NCBI GenBank assembly: GCA_023053545.1
Contig: JAKZAN010000006.1
Location: 5,089,001 to 5,153,000 of the forward strand
DNA from: Lepidurus packardi
Lineage: Eukaryota; Arthropoda; Branchiopoda; Notostraca; Triopsidae
DNA length: 64,000 nucleotides
Direction of reading: 5' to 3'
The notes under the pieces were generated by a model. The model was not told the origin of the DNA. It ran no database searches and saw only the letters and a program-made list of their open reading frames with translations. How positions within the stretch are numbered: position 1 is the first letter of the stretch; every line of letters starts with the position of its first letter. The translations under genes and the position numbers were made by a program. Of the stretch, positions 53,582 to 64,000 are shown piece by piece.

Positions 53582-56153
53582 TGTCAGCATTAACTAGAAC
53601 AACAAACAAAGAAAAGGGGGCAAAGTTCAGGTTTAAGCTCCCAACTCTTAGCTAGCAAGAAACTGAGGCAAAGGTAAAAAGAGAAGGAACCTCCATCCAA
53701 GTTCATGGAACTAAAAGACACCAACTTCTAGGAGCATAAAAATTACATTAAGCGCACACGCTATAGTATGCCAAAGGAAAAGATGGCATTACAGTCTTGA
53801 ACAGACATGACGATCTTCCCTTAATGCAATCTCCATTTCATTAGAACTAAACTATAAGAATCTTTTAAGCCCTCCCTTTATAACATCTCTCCTCCCACTA
53901 AACTCTTAACTCCCCAAAACATGGAACACATCCCCTAATAAGTGTCTAAAAGTAACCCCAAACACTCAACTAGCATTGCGTTGGCCCTTCAAAAACACAA
54001 AACTAGCTCTGACCTGTGTTTTTTACAATACTCGAATACTACTAGTTGCATAACACAAGGAAAAGTGGAGTTCTTGCACTCTTTTTTTGTCCCCTAAGCC
54101 CCAGCAAATGTTTCCACCACTTTTTCTTTACTCCACAGCAAAACAAAACTTTTTTGTGGTGGGGGGGCAGGGGCTTCCAAAGCTGACAGAAAAAGTTGGG
54201 GTTCTGGGGTACTGCAAGAGTCCGAGCCTCAGTTTGCCCATAGTAAGTTGGGTCCTCTTTTGCCTTTCCATCGTCATAAAAATGTGTGGTGGCTCTCCTT
54301 CCTCACCTCGTTCTCTTGCCTCGGCTCAAAGTTTGGCACATGGCATAATAATGCAGAGGCATAAAAGCAGGTTTTCCAATCTCCCGCCTGTCTTTTTCTT
54401 CTTGTATCATTGCCAGCGATGAGACAAAAAGTGGCAGGCTCTTTTTTTGTGTATGTCGCCTCAGCTGATGGGACAAAACATGTCCCAGCGAACTTTTTGG
54501 CTGCAGCCAAAAGGAATCCCTGGCGAACGGGAAAAGTGTGGTTGGGGTCCTTGTTTCCTTTACGCGTTGTTGGTCCACAGGCGAGCACAGGCCGCCATTA
54601 CTGCCTTAGCGCTGGCACGGAACACTGGGAGCCATAGTAGTAGAGAACCCAACACTGAGTACTGCTAGCAAAACTTGGGGGACGCTTTTTGGGGTTCCGA
54701 CTTTGGAGATCCCACTTTTGGACGGAGAAAGGGCGTTTGGCTTACCTTTTTCTGGGGTCTATCCAACGTTTTTGAATTCAGGAATCCATGGAGGGAGAAC
54801 AGAGTGCACAGAGTTCCCGCCACCCAATTTGCTCATTATGACAAACCGCACACAAGAGAGAGAGAGAGAGATGCACACGTTTTATTCCAATGTTGCCCTG
54901 CCCAAGCCATAACCAACCTGAAGCAACAAAACACACAGCGTGCATACATCCATAGAGCATAGGGCCGCAAGCCAAGGGAACCAGGGGGAGAGTCGGGGCG
55001 AGCAGAGAGAGAGCGAGCTCAGGCGAGCCGTGTGAGAAAGCGCAGAGCAGAGGGCCGAAGGGGGCCAATGGAGATGGGCCTCGCCTTGTCGTCACTAGGG
55101 CGGGAAGAAACCGGTTACCAATTGGTCCTAAGGCGACGACGTACCAAATACGAAAACCTTGCTCTCATAGACAAAAACTTGGAAGGAAGAGAGACCTTGC
55201 TAAGGGAAAGAATTTCTACTCGAGTAGTATTCTTACGTCTATTCGTTTTTTTCTATCTAGTTCACTTTTTTGGGGAAGGTCTCGGAATCTTGGTCAGATT
55301 TAGACATGGAATTCAGTTTTTTCTTACCTTCTTTGCTGGCTACCAGAAATGGAAGCGATGACGCGATCAGGCAAACTCGTCCCAAATGAATTTACGGACA
55401 TATTTTGCGTTTTTGGGGGTATTGAAAGGCTAATTAGAGCAGGCTCTAGGGAGGTTCGTTTTGGATTTTTCCTTACTAGCGGTAACTGGCCGAATCGTTT
55501 TCAAACTTGGCGCGACAATTCATATCTTTTTGCTATTCGGGTGTAGATCCTACTGTTACTTCATTCTTTTAAGTTATATTTCCTTCTTTATACACAAAAT
55601 GTAGGCAAAAGCAACAATATTGCATATTCCTATTAGACTTTTAAATAAGACGCGAAAACCTTTAATATTGCGCCTTTATTAGCTTGACATTAACGTTAAC
55701 AAACATTTCTTGTTTGTTTTCTTACGAAAACTTTATTGAATTATAAACTATAAGTCATACAAGCAACATCACAGATATATGGTACAATGATATAGGTATT
55801 AATGAAAAGGGAACTTAAAAAAGACACCAGCTAGTATGACCGAAGCGGTAAGGCGCAGCCTGAATTCAAATTGGGCGCTCAAATTCCCTTCCAAGTCATT
55901 GCCGTTTATATTCCCTTTATTCACTGTTGTAGGCGCAAACAAATACTATATAATACTTAAACAGACCTATTCAGTCTATATTTTACCAACCATAAGAATG
56001 TTTAAGTTCTAGATATAGTAGAGAATTGGGAAGTAGGGTTTGGATTCCCAAAATCAATGCGCCACTAATTACAAGCCAGCCGCGCGAAATCGTTGCCATG
56101 GCTACCGCGACACCCCGCGTTTCGACCGCAGCAACTTAGATATTTGTAAATAA
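53582..56153. promoter_or_regulatory. Divergent TDG/ST7 intergenic region
   Basis: TDG runs left and ST7 runs right from this 2.5-kb stretch, so both promoters should lie here. It includes a (GA)n tract near 54856-54870, a GC-richer block about 54950-55130 and a CpG-rich patch at 56080-56150 just before the ST7 start. The open frames in the GC-rich part have no recognisable similarity and overlap on both strands. Confidence 0.55.
56093..56106. promoter_or_regulatory. X-box (RFX)-like motif before ST7
   Basis: GTTGCCATGGCTAC differs by one base from the palindromic X-box GTTGCCATGGCAAC bound by RFX factors. It lies 48-61 bp before the ST7 start codon. Recognised by motif only. Confidence 0.35.
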
Positions 56154-59100
56154 ATGGCGGATCGCCCCGACCGCGGCGTGTCCGGAATAAAAACATTCGT
56201 TTCTACTCTTAAAGGGTGGTTTTTCTGGTCCTGGCTCTATCTGTGGATTGTTTGGGCTGCATTATTAACCCTCGTCATATACTATTTACGAGGGCCTTTG
56301 CAACTTTTCGAACGTTACAACATGGGTAAGTCTAACTAGTCTGAAACTCCTAACTCCCATTCCTTTGAAAAATCTACGCGCCCTATATTATTGTATTTAT
56401 AATACTATTAATCTCGCATTAATCTAAAGGACCGACCAACGCAAGTCCCCCAGGATTCCTCAAAAAACACCTTATTACTGTTTTTAGCGCTCAAAAACAA
56501 AAAGCCTCCAACCTGTGGTCGCGGGCACAGGTGGCCCAATTTTTAAAAAAGAAAAATGGGGCACACCCAATCCGGTACCGTAAACCTTGCTATGGAATCT
56601 GAACTTCAACATCAATGAATCTTTTCCAATGCGAAATGAAAAGTTGGCATTCGTTCCGTTGATTTGGATCCTCTGCTGAGCTGACTTTAATAAACGCCAT
56701 CCAACTGCGTTAATTAGCACGACAACTTGTTTACAAGCTCCCTACTTTGGGGTTTTTTTTTACCCCGTTAAACTCAAAGCAGATTTTGTTTGTAGGCATA
56801 TGCAGCTCTCGGCAGGGCATACAATCCCCTGGCAAGTCGGCCAAGACGTGCATTTGCATTCAAGCACTGCCTGTGCTAATGAACATCCAACAACTTGCTT
56901 GTTTAATCAGGACTTTTATTAAGCTTCCTCGGTCCTTCTGTTTGATCCAATTGCATTAGAAGGCAGAAGGGAACGGAGGAGACAGACGTAGAAATGGAGG
57001 AAGATCTTCCAAGAGCCGACTAGAGACCTAGATTGACACTAGGGATAAGGGTTGAAAAGCTTGGGGGTTTGTATTCAGCTAATAAACGAAAGAGGTTAAA
57101 GAAGGGAAAATACAATAAATTTTTTTAAAAAAAGCTGTGGGGTCTTTAGGTTTTCTTAAACGAAGGAATGAGGATGGGGACGGAGGAGTAGAGACAAATA
57201 AATTGCCTTGTATAGGCAAGTAATTGGATGCATCTAGCTTCCTTTAGCTTTTCCGTCAGGCAGCCACGTGCTTCTTTGCCTCCACTTTTTGCTTCTTGTT
57301 CTCCTCCCCAAGTCTATTTTGGAAAGCTTTTTCTCACTCCTCCATGTCCTCTGTGTCCCCTCCCTGCTTACTCTTTTTGCATTTCGGTTAGCTTGCACAA
57401 CCTTCGCGACGCTCTCGGCGCCTCGGATCGATGCCAAATGTGGCGCAGGCGCCATAACTGTTCCACCTCCCCACCAGCCAAGTTTGACTGGGGAAAAACC
57501 TGTGGTACCTCTAGCCCAGCTTCCCCAGACGTGGTTTCGTCCAAATCCGGTTTCCCTTGAAACCCCAAATAATGTTTGACTGTAAGTTGCCTAATAGCTG
57601 TCCCTTGGTGATAAGGAATTTTGGGCGTCAAGTTATTTTGACGCTCCAGAAATTAAAATCTTGGACAAGTTCCTTGGGTTCAATTTGGCGTGTTCATTTC
57701 TGGAAGGACTTTATTTTTATTGTTTTGTTGGGAAAAGAGAAGCTATTGATGTTTACGTTTTGGTTTGTCTTGTTTAGCGACCATGTTCCTGAGCACTCTT
57801 ACGCCAAAGTTCTACGTGGCCTTGACGGGAACGTCTTCCTTGATCTCGGGACTCATTTTGATATTCGAGTGGTGGTATTTCCGGAAATATGGAACGTCTT
57901 TCATTGAACAAGTCTCGTTGAACCACCTCAGTCCGTGGATTGGAGGAGACACCAATTCAGAATCGTTGACTAGTACTCCTACCAACAACAATACAGCGCC
58001 ACCTGCCGTTCCTGGTAAATATACCGCTCAAAACGGCGTACAAGCTACCAGTTTGGCTTGGAATGTAAACAAAGGGAATGTTTTCAATGTGTTTACTCAA
58101 AAGAAACTTATGATTGTGTTATGTAACGTTAAGAGATTGGTTTTGCAGTTGCAGAGTAATCTACAATTGAAATTTACAAGTCACAAGGAATGTAAACATA
58201 AATGCGAGAAAATTAAGACTCTTCCCTTTTAAATAGGCTAAAGGTTTTACCTATGCTTCTGGAATGTGTTAGTATTATTATTAATTGCAGTTACTAATGA
58301 CTGGCTCGTAGCACGGAATACGAATTGTTGGTCGCTCTGTTGTACGTTTTTGTGTTATTAGTTGTTAATTAAGCTCGTGGGCGAGTTAATTAGGAAGAAA
58401 CAAACAAAGAAAAGGGAAGACATTCAACCAAACTTCATGTGAATCATGGTTACCATCGTTTGTGTACTTAATTGCTTATTTTTTGTTCTTTTCAGAGTGT
58501 AAAGTTTGGCGAAATCCATTGAACTTGTTTCGGGGAGCTGAATATCAGCGGTTTACGTGGGCGACGCAGAAAGAACCGCTCACATATTACGACATGAATC
58601 TCTCAGCTCAAGACCACCAGACGTTCTTCACGTGCGAAGGCGACGCGGGCAAACCAGAGTATGAAAGTAAGATTTCCCTAAGGTTCCAAGAGGCGTCAAA
58701 AGGTTTAAATCAGCGTACTTAGTTATGGCCACTGCGTGGCGAGAACGGAATCCTGCGGCCCGAGTGCGAGCTGCTCATGAAGCCTTGGCCAAGAACCCCG
58801 AATGCGCTCCAGCTTTGGTGCTTTTAGCCGAAGAAGAAGCGACGACCATACTGGAAGCTGAACGACAGCTCAAACTCGCCTTAAAAGCAGCCGAAGCCTC
58901 TTATCGAAAGTCCCAACAGACTCAACACCAGGGTTCAATATACGAAGCCATCCACAGTAAGATTTCAACACACTTGGGTGTTTTATTTCCTACTTTCCTA
59001 AGATTGCTGTCCAAGTTTTAGAAGGACTTTTGGCTTGACTCGTCCACTCTTCTGTTTTTATTGGTTTGCTGCTTAGCTACTTAAACCAGTACTCAAAGCT

Positions 59101-62100
59101 ACCTTGCAATCAAATGAACTTTCAACGTAAAGAACCTGAACTGTTTTCACGCAGTGAAATCATAACGTTGACTAACACGGCTAACAGCAATGAACGCTTA
59201 GGAAAAGTCAGGTATAGCAATGCATCACTGTAACTGCGAATGCTTAACGCAGTGAGGAACTTGTCGTTTTATTACAATCTTCTTTCCATAGTTATAATCC
59301 ATATTACAAAAGTTATAGTACAGAAGTGAAGGCTCTTTTATTATTTTATCCATAACCAATTGTTTATAGACCAAATCCTAACTAAAGGGTAGATGTACAA
59401 CAAAGTGTTCAGCAAAGTATGCGATCCTTGAAAACATTTACAAAACAATTTGTGTTAACAGTGATGCTTTAGGGACAACAATGAAATTTAGTCTGGTAAC
59501 TTAAGGATGGCCGCGCGAGCAGCGAAACTTCCAGAACGCAAAACGTTCGAAACTTTTCTAAACAACACGAGCTCCAAACTTGGAAACTAGCTCTCCAACT
59601 AACCAAACTTCAGACATTCGTTGCAACAATGAAAAGCGATAGTGAAATGCTCTCTGACATGCGCAATTAAATCATACTTTTCATACTTAACACAACGTTT
59701 TTACATGTTATTTTGGATTGTGGTACGTAGACACAAGGATGACTCGACGGCTTAAGGACAACCAACACCTAACCTAGTCCTTAAGTCGGGGTGCACCGTA
59801 GTCCTTATGTCGAGTCGTCCTTGTGTCGCGTTGCCTGATTTTGTAGGGTATTTATGGTTTTTGCTTCAACTAATTCTTATATTTGTTTTAAAAATTGTTT
59901 GCTATTTGTTTACTTGCTATTGTTTATGTTATTGTATACTGTTAGTTTCTTCACTATTGAAGATAGATTGTTCTGTTTTATTAGGAATTCAATCCTCTAA
60001 CTATAAAAAAGAGTATGACCTCGTCAAGCCTTTCAAAATCCGCACACGTGCTGACTTATTTCTGTTTGTATTTTCTAGGGCGAGATACGAACGTGCTCAT
60101 TTGCATCAAACGGAGGCTTGCCATGTGTGCGAGGAAGTTGGGTCGTCTCAAGGAAGCTGTCAAGATGTTTAGAGATGTAATTGCTTGGATTATTCGTAAT
60201 TTTCAAAGATCATATTGCAATTTTGGGCTCTTTTTTGTGTGTTGAAGTTGACGAAAGAAGTACCGCCCATCCTCTCAGTGTTGAATTTGCAAGAAAACTT
60301 GTTAGAAGCGTTATTAGAGATGCAAAATTACGCTGACGTGCAGAACGTACTTGCCAAGTACGATGACATCAGTTTGCCCAAGTCGGCCACCATATGTTAC
60401 ACAGCAGCCTTGATGAAAGCCAGAGCTGTTGCAGACAAGTAAATAGGATTTGACTAGCTTTAAAACGTAAATCTGCCACTTGTTAATGAGACTATTCCGG
60501 CTGTAGGTTTTCGCCTGATATTGCCAGCAAACGGGGCTTGACAGCTGCAGAAATGGCTGCAGTAGAAGCAATCCATCGCGCTGTTGAGTTCAACCCACAT
60601 GTTCCCAAGGTAAACTGGCTTTTCAGTCTACTTTAAATCTAGCTTTGGAGAAAAAGAAAAACTTTGTACTTTCTTAGTAACATTTCTTTTTTTGTATTTA
60701 TTTTATATTATGTTTAGTATTTATTGGAAATGAAGCCTTTAATCATGCCGCCTGAACATATACTCAAACGAGGAGACTCGGAAGCTATCGCCTACTGTTT
60801 TGCACATTTAGTGCATTGGAAACGAGTGGAAGGGGCGCTACATTTACTGCATTGCACCTGGGAAGGAACGTTCCGGATGATTCCCTATCCTCTCGAAAAG
60901 GGACATCTCTTCTATCCGTACCCAACATGTACGGAATGCGCCGACCGGGAATTGCTACCAGGTACTAACGATCACCAAAAACCATCTTAAAGTTCAATAG
61001 CCACCGTAGAACGAACAAAAACGCCATAAGAACAAGTTCTTGTGTTAAAGCATAGGATATTCGCCCTAATTGCGTTTTATGTTACTAAGGTCTATTTTTC
61101 TCTTTAGCATAGAAAATCGCCCTACTTCAGTTTGGCGTTACAAAGGCATGATGTTCAGTGCTTATATATCAGACGGAATTTGTCTTTAGTACCATTTGAT
61201 TGCATTTAGTTATTTTCACAAGCCTAACCATATACATTTCGAAGGATGATGTAAAAAGCAACCGGGGTAACTAGCGCCATAAGCCACGCCTTGACCCTTC
61301 CATGACGTCGTGGTCAGCACTTACATGCCAATAACTCGTGAACGGCTGAATTTAGTAGTATTTGAAATGAAGTTAGAATAATGTAGACTAAAAGAATCCA
61401 TCAAAATACTTAAAACGCGATTTGAGTGGGTTATTATCCTTTAAAACCTTTGACGTAAGCATTAGCCGTAAGCCCTTTCGGTTATACATAATAGTGTTAT
61501 TAGTAACCATAGCAACGCAGTTCCATGCAAATAAGTCTAGCCTAATAAAATAATAATTATTATTATTATTTTCTTTTTTCCAAAAAAGAGAACAAGAAGG
61601 AACTGTTGTGGAAAGTTTAAGTGGGTGGACCGTAAAGCTAAGATGAACTTGGTTGCCAAGGTTACACTGTCTTCATATAAAGCATGTTGAGCGAACAAAT
61701 TATAGAATCTTGAAGGCTTTTTCAAAATAAATATTTAAGGGGCGTGGCTTGAAGGTTATATTGTCTGTGACTTCTTCATACGGTCTATTTTTTAGATGTA
61801 TTTTCAGATATTGGAAGGTTTTTTGATACTGGTTTCTTAAGTGTATTTTGCTCTTTTTTTTCTTTTTCTTTTCCTTTCCTTTTAGCGTTTCACGAAGTCA
61901 GCGTCTACCCAAAGAAAGAGCTTCCGTTTTTTATCCTGTTTACGGCAGGGTTATGTTCTTTAACCGCATTGTTGGCCCTGCTTACCCACCATTATCCCGA
62001 GCCAATGGGTCATTTGGCTCGAACGCTACTCGCTTGGCTTTCCGTACCTTTTTACTACATTCTGGGCAAATTGGAAGCCATGCTGCCATCAAACTTACTT

Positions 62101-62121
62101 CAGCAATTGTCCAAGATCTGA
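56154..62121 (+). CDS. ST7: ST7 family multi-pass membrane protein
   Basis: Homologue of vertebrate ST7/ST7L (suppressor of tumorigenicity 7). Its biochemical role is poorly known; it has TPR-like helical repeats and a few membrane segments. Exons: 56154-56325, 57778-58014, 58496-58666, 58723-58956, 60079-60176, 60248-60438, 60507-60609, 60718-60961, 61886-62121; 561 residues (human about 585). Highly conserved blocks: [119 protein letters not shown] and [18 protein letters not shown]. Membrane segments are near residues 20-46 and 60-85 and in the last exon ([19 protein letters not shown]). The end [16 protein letters not shown] is the long-isoform C-terminus. The start ATG follows an in-frame TAA four codons upstream. 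Intron 3 is only 56 nt. Confidence 0.96.
61030..61185. repeat. Dispersed ~55-bp module in ST7 intron, reverse orientation
   Basis: Two to three copies with AGCATAGxAxATxCGCCCTA, TGCGTTTxATGTTACTAAGG and ATTTT, the reverse complement of the Dscam-intron module. Confidence 0.65.
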
Positions 62122-62721
62122 GGTAAAGTTTTAAATTAAAATTATCTTGTAAATTCAAGACTTTCAAAGCTTGGAACTTAAGAGTTTGTTTCAACTTGAT
62201 TCCAAGTCGGTCGCTAGATGTCTCTGTCTTTATTATTATTTTTATTTCAATATTATTATTGAATTTTATTACTAGTTAATTCAAAACAACGTTAAAGATG
62301 CATTTAAACAAAGTTGTATTTGGCTTCACTAACGCAAAACTTTCCGTTCATTTTCTTTTGCAGGCCATCGTCGCACAACTGTACACAATTTGCAAAAATT
62401 CCTAGGTCTTGCTTGAACAGCATACTGGAAACCCGTGTTAAATGAATACTGTGCATTCTTTGCGTTTTCGTAATGGGTATACATGGATGAAGAAATGGTA
62501 ATACAAGTTCTATTTGGTCTAACAAAACCACACAATCCAAGTGTCAAAAAACGATAAATAGCCTTCTTTTTCTCTTAATTTCTTTTTGCTTTTTCGTGTG
62601 AAAAGCCATTGACTAGTAGCACATGAATGAAAGTGTACAGTTTTACATGAGTGAATTGTACAATTTTTATAACACATAAAACGTCAAATGAGGTGTGGTG
62701 GATATGTTGTCAATGTGAAAT
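62122..62721. other. Short intergenic region between convergent ST7 and Wnt2
   Basis: About 600 bp of AT-rich DNA that must hold both 3' UTRs. No canonical AATAAA was recognised for either gene. No other feature is seen. Confidence 0.55.
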
Positions 62722-63916
62722 TCATTCAACTTGAGGGAAAGGTCGATTCTGTTCTAGTCTGAAGAGCTCTTCGTCTCTGAAAGGAGGGACTTTGGATTTG
62801 CTCGGTCGAAAGGATAAACTCCTCAGCAGTTCGTCCAGATTTTTTCGTTCTTTGGGCTCGGCTACTGCAGCTGCAGCTGCACTTCGCTTCGCTCGATTAT
62901 CCATAATGGAGGAGGATTTGCAACGATGCTCATCCACCCACTCCTTGCAAGTGTTGCATTGCACGAAGCAACACCACTGAAATTTGCATTCGCATTGGCG
63001 AGTCACGAGGACTCGACGTGTATCGTAGCCACGCCCACAGCATAATACTTCGCAGCCATCTGGTCCTGCTGATGATTTATTGCAGACGCGACCTTCGGTA
63101 CCCAGAGAGCCTGTTACGGTTTAGAATACAAACAAGTTTAGTTTAAAACGTACCAACTTTTATCTTTCTACTTAATAAGAACAAAGAATACACAGCAGAA
63201 AAACGTTTTACCTCTCGAAGGATCTGTACTGCAGTAATCTGGCGAGTTTTCAAAGTAAATCAAGTCGGTTTCCTTGGGTTGGCGGCGGAAGTAGTCAGTC
63301 AATACTAGCGTACTCCCAGCGGGCGCTACGGTCACTTCAGCGGCTTGGTCATAGCGTCTCTTGAGGTATTGCCCTACTTGGCGAAAATCGGGTGTTGCTA
63401 GCCAACACGTCCTTATGGTGCAAGCGCCACTGACGCCATGACACTTGCATTCCAGCTTCATGTTTTTCACCACTGCCTGTAAAAAAAGTGGAAGTTAAGC
63501 TTGTGACTAAAGAAAAACAGGCTAATAAACTGTACTTTGCGTCCAGCCCTGTTGTTGTGCATATTCATCAGGGCCCTGGCGTCACGTTGTCGTTTTTCGC
63601 GAGCGTCAACAAACTTCCTGGCGAATGTTATGCCGTATCGAACATTTTCTGAACAACCACCCCAGGAAAACTCGCCCTGGGTATCTTTATGACTTCCCTA
63701 GAAATTTCCAGAATGTTGGTACAACTGTTCCTTGCTCGTCGTAAGTGATGATTGATGCAAGACTTTCTTTCCCAAGGCATTTTTTGTTTATATTTACCTT
63801 GCGATTGGAGTCACAAGCGCAGTTGGCAATGTCGCCTTTGGAACACGCTCGGGAAATCGCGTGGACCACCCCAGCTGAACTAATAGCGTACACGAACGCA
63901 GCTTCTTTACTTCCAA
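62722..63916 (-). CDS. Wnt2: Wnt2-type secreted signalling protein (5' part outside window)
   Basis: Secreted lipid-modified Wnt ligand. Minus-strand exons in order of translation: 63798-63916, 63536-63697, 63212-63476, 62722-63110; 310 residues, the start lying beyond the window. The sequence has [45 protein letters not shown], the acylated-serine motif [10 protein letters not shown], and the C-terminal cysteines [13 protein letters not shown] and [13 protein letters not shown]. Subfamily is judged from [21 protein letters not shown] and [10 protein letters not shown], which match vertebrate WNT2 better than WNT4 or WNT7, and from its place next to ST7. After the usual Wnt end (HRCKSS) the frame continues for about 60 residues ([14 protein letters not shown] ... 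NRPFPQVE), which is unusual for the family. Confidence 0.93.
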
Positions 63917-64000
63917 CTTTGAAAGGTTTAAAAAAAAAAGAGAGAGATTTCAAGGATTAATTCAAGGAATAATTCAGGATTTCAAGTGTTTTCAGAGGAG
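63917..64000. other. Wnt2 intron at window end
   Basis: Intron sequence upstream of the exon at 63798-63916; the next exon must end in phase 1. Nothing else is visible. Confidence 0.7.

Noticed and set aside
54087-55361. Several open frames of 90-110 residues on both strands between TDG and ST7
   Set aside because: No similarity that I recognise, overlapping on both strands, in GC-rich presumed promoter or UTR DNA.
55834-55905. Leu/Ser-tRNA-like stretch GACCGAAGCGGTAAGGCGC
   Set aside because: No box B consensus and no matching acceptor stem; at most a decayed relic.

Overview
The window is eukaryotic DNA. Its genes are split by short GT-AG introns, and the introns are crowded with minisatellites, foldback elements and other repeats. 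Seven protein-coding genes can be built exon by exon with consistent splice phases. All seven belong to animal families. The gene set (Dscam, a CLCA protein, a true Wnt2-type gene, and a thymine-DNA glycosylase enlarged with AT-hooks) suggests a non-insect arthropod, possibly a crustacean or chelicerate. The species cannot be named from this sequence.

Layout. (1) 1587-22891, + strand: a Dscam-family cell-adhesion receptor, complete except for its first exon or exons. It has the order Ig1-9, FN3 1-4, Ig10, FN3 5-6, TM, cytoplasmic tail. It has single Ig2 and Ig3 exons but two consecutive 285-bp Ig7 exons. (2) 24062-28157, + strand: a KDM7/PHF8 histone demethylase (PHD plus JmjC). (3) 29233-34927, + strand: a CLCA-type metalloprotease/VWA membrane protein. 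(4) 35594-42898, - strand: an adhesion GPCR with at least three C-type-lectin-like domains; its 5' end was not found. (5) 47486-53581, - strand: thymine-DNA glycosylase with a His-rich N-terminus and a long AT-hook/Pro/Gln-rich C-terminus. (6) 56154-62121, + strand: ST7. (7) 62722-63916, - strand: the 3' four exons of a Wnt2-type gene, running off the window end.

TDG and ST7 are divergent. ST7 and Wnt2 are convergent, about 600 bp apart, which is the arrangement of human ST7 and WNT2. The other neighbours have no obvious shared pathway: KDM7 and TDG act on chromatin and DNA, while Dscam, CLCA, the GPCR and Wnt2 act at the cell surface or outside the cell.

The most interesting signals are: the paired Ig7 exons, which resemble the two-isoform layout of Drosophila Dscam2; a duplicated 3' splice site that would end Dscam just before its membrane segment; the lectin-rich adhesion GPCR; a duplicated, stop-broken last exon of KDM7 about 15.6 kb from its source; a foldback element with a perfect 8-bp target-site duplication; a Harbinger-like foldback nested inside another inverted repeat; and several intronic satellites, including an 80-bp hairpin repeat and a ~172-bp satellite with CRE-like sites. 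Exon boundaries were placed by eye from splice consensus, phase and remembered family sequences. No alignment or search was run.
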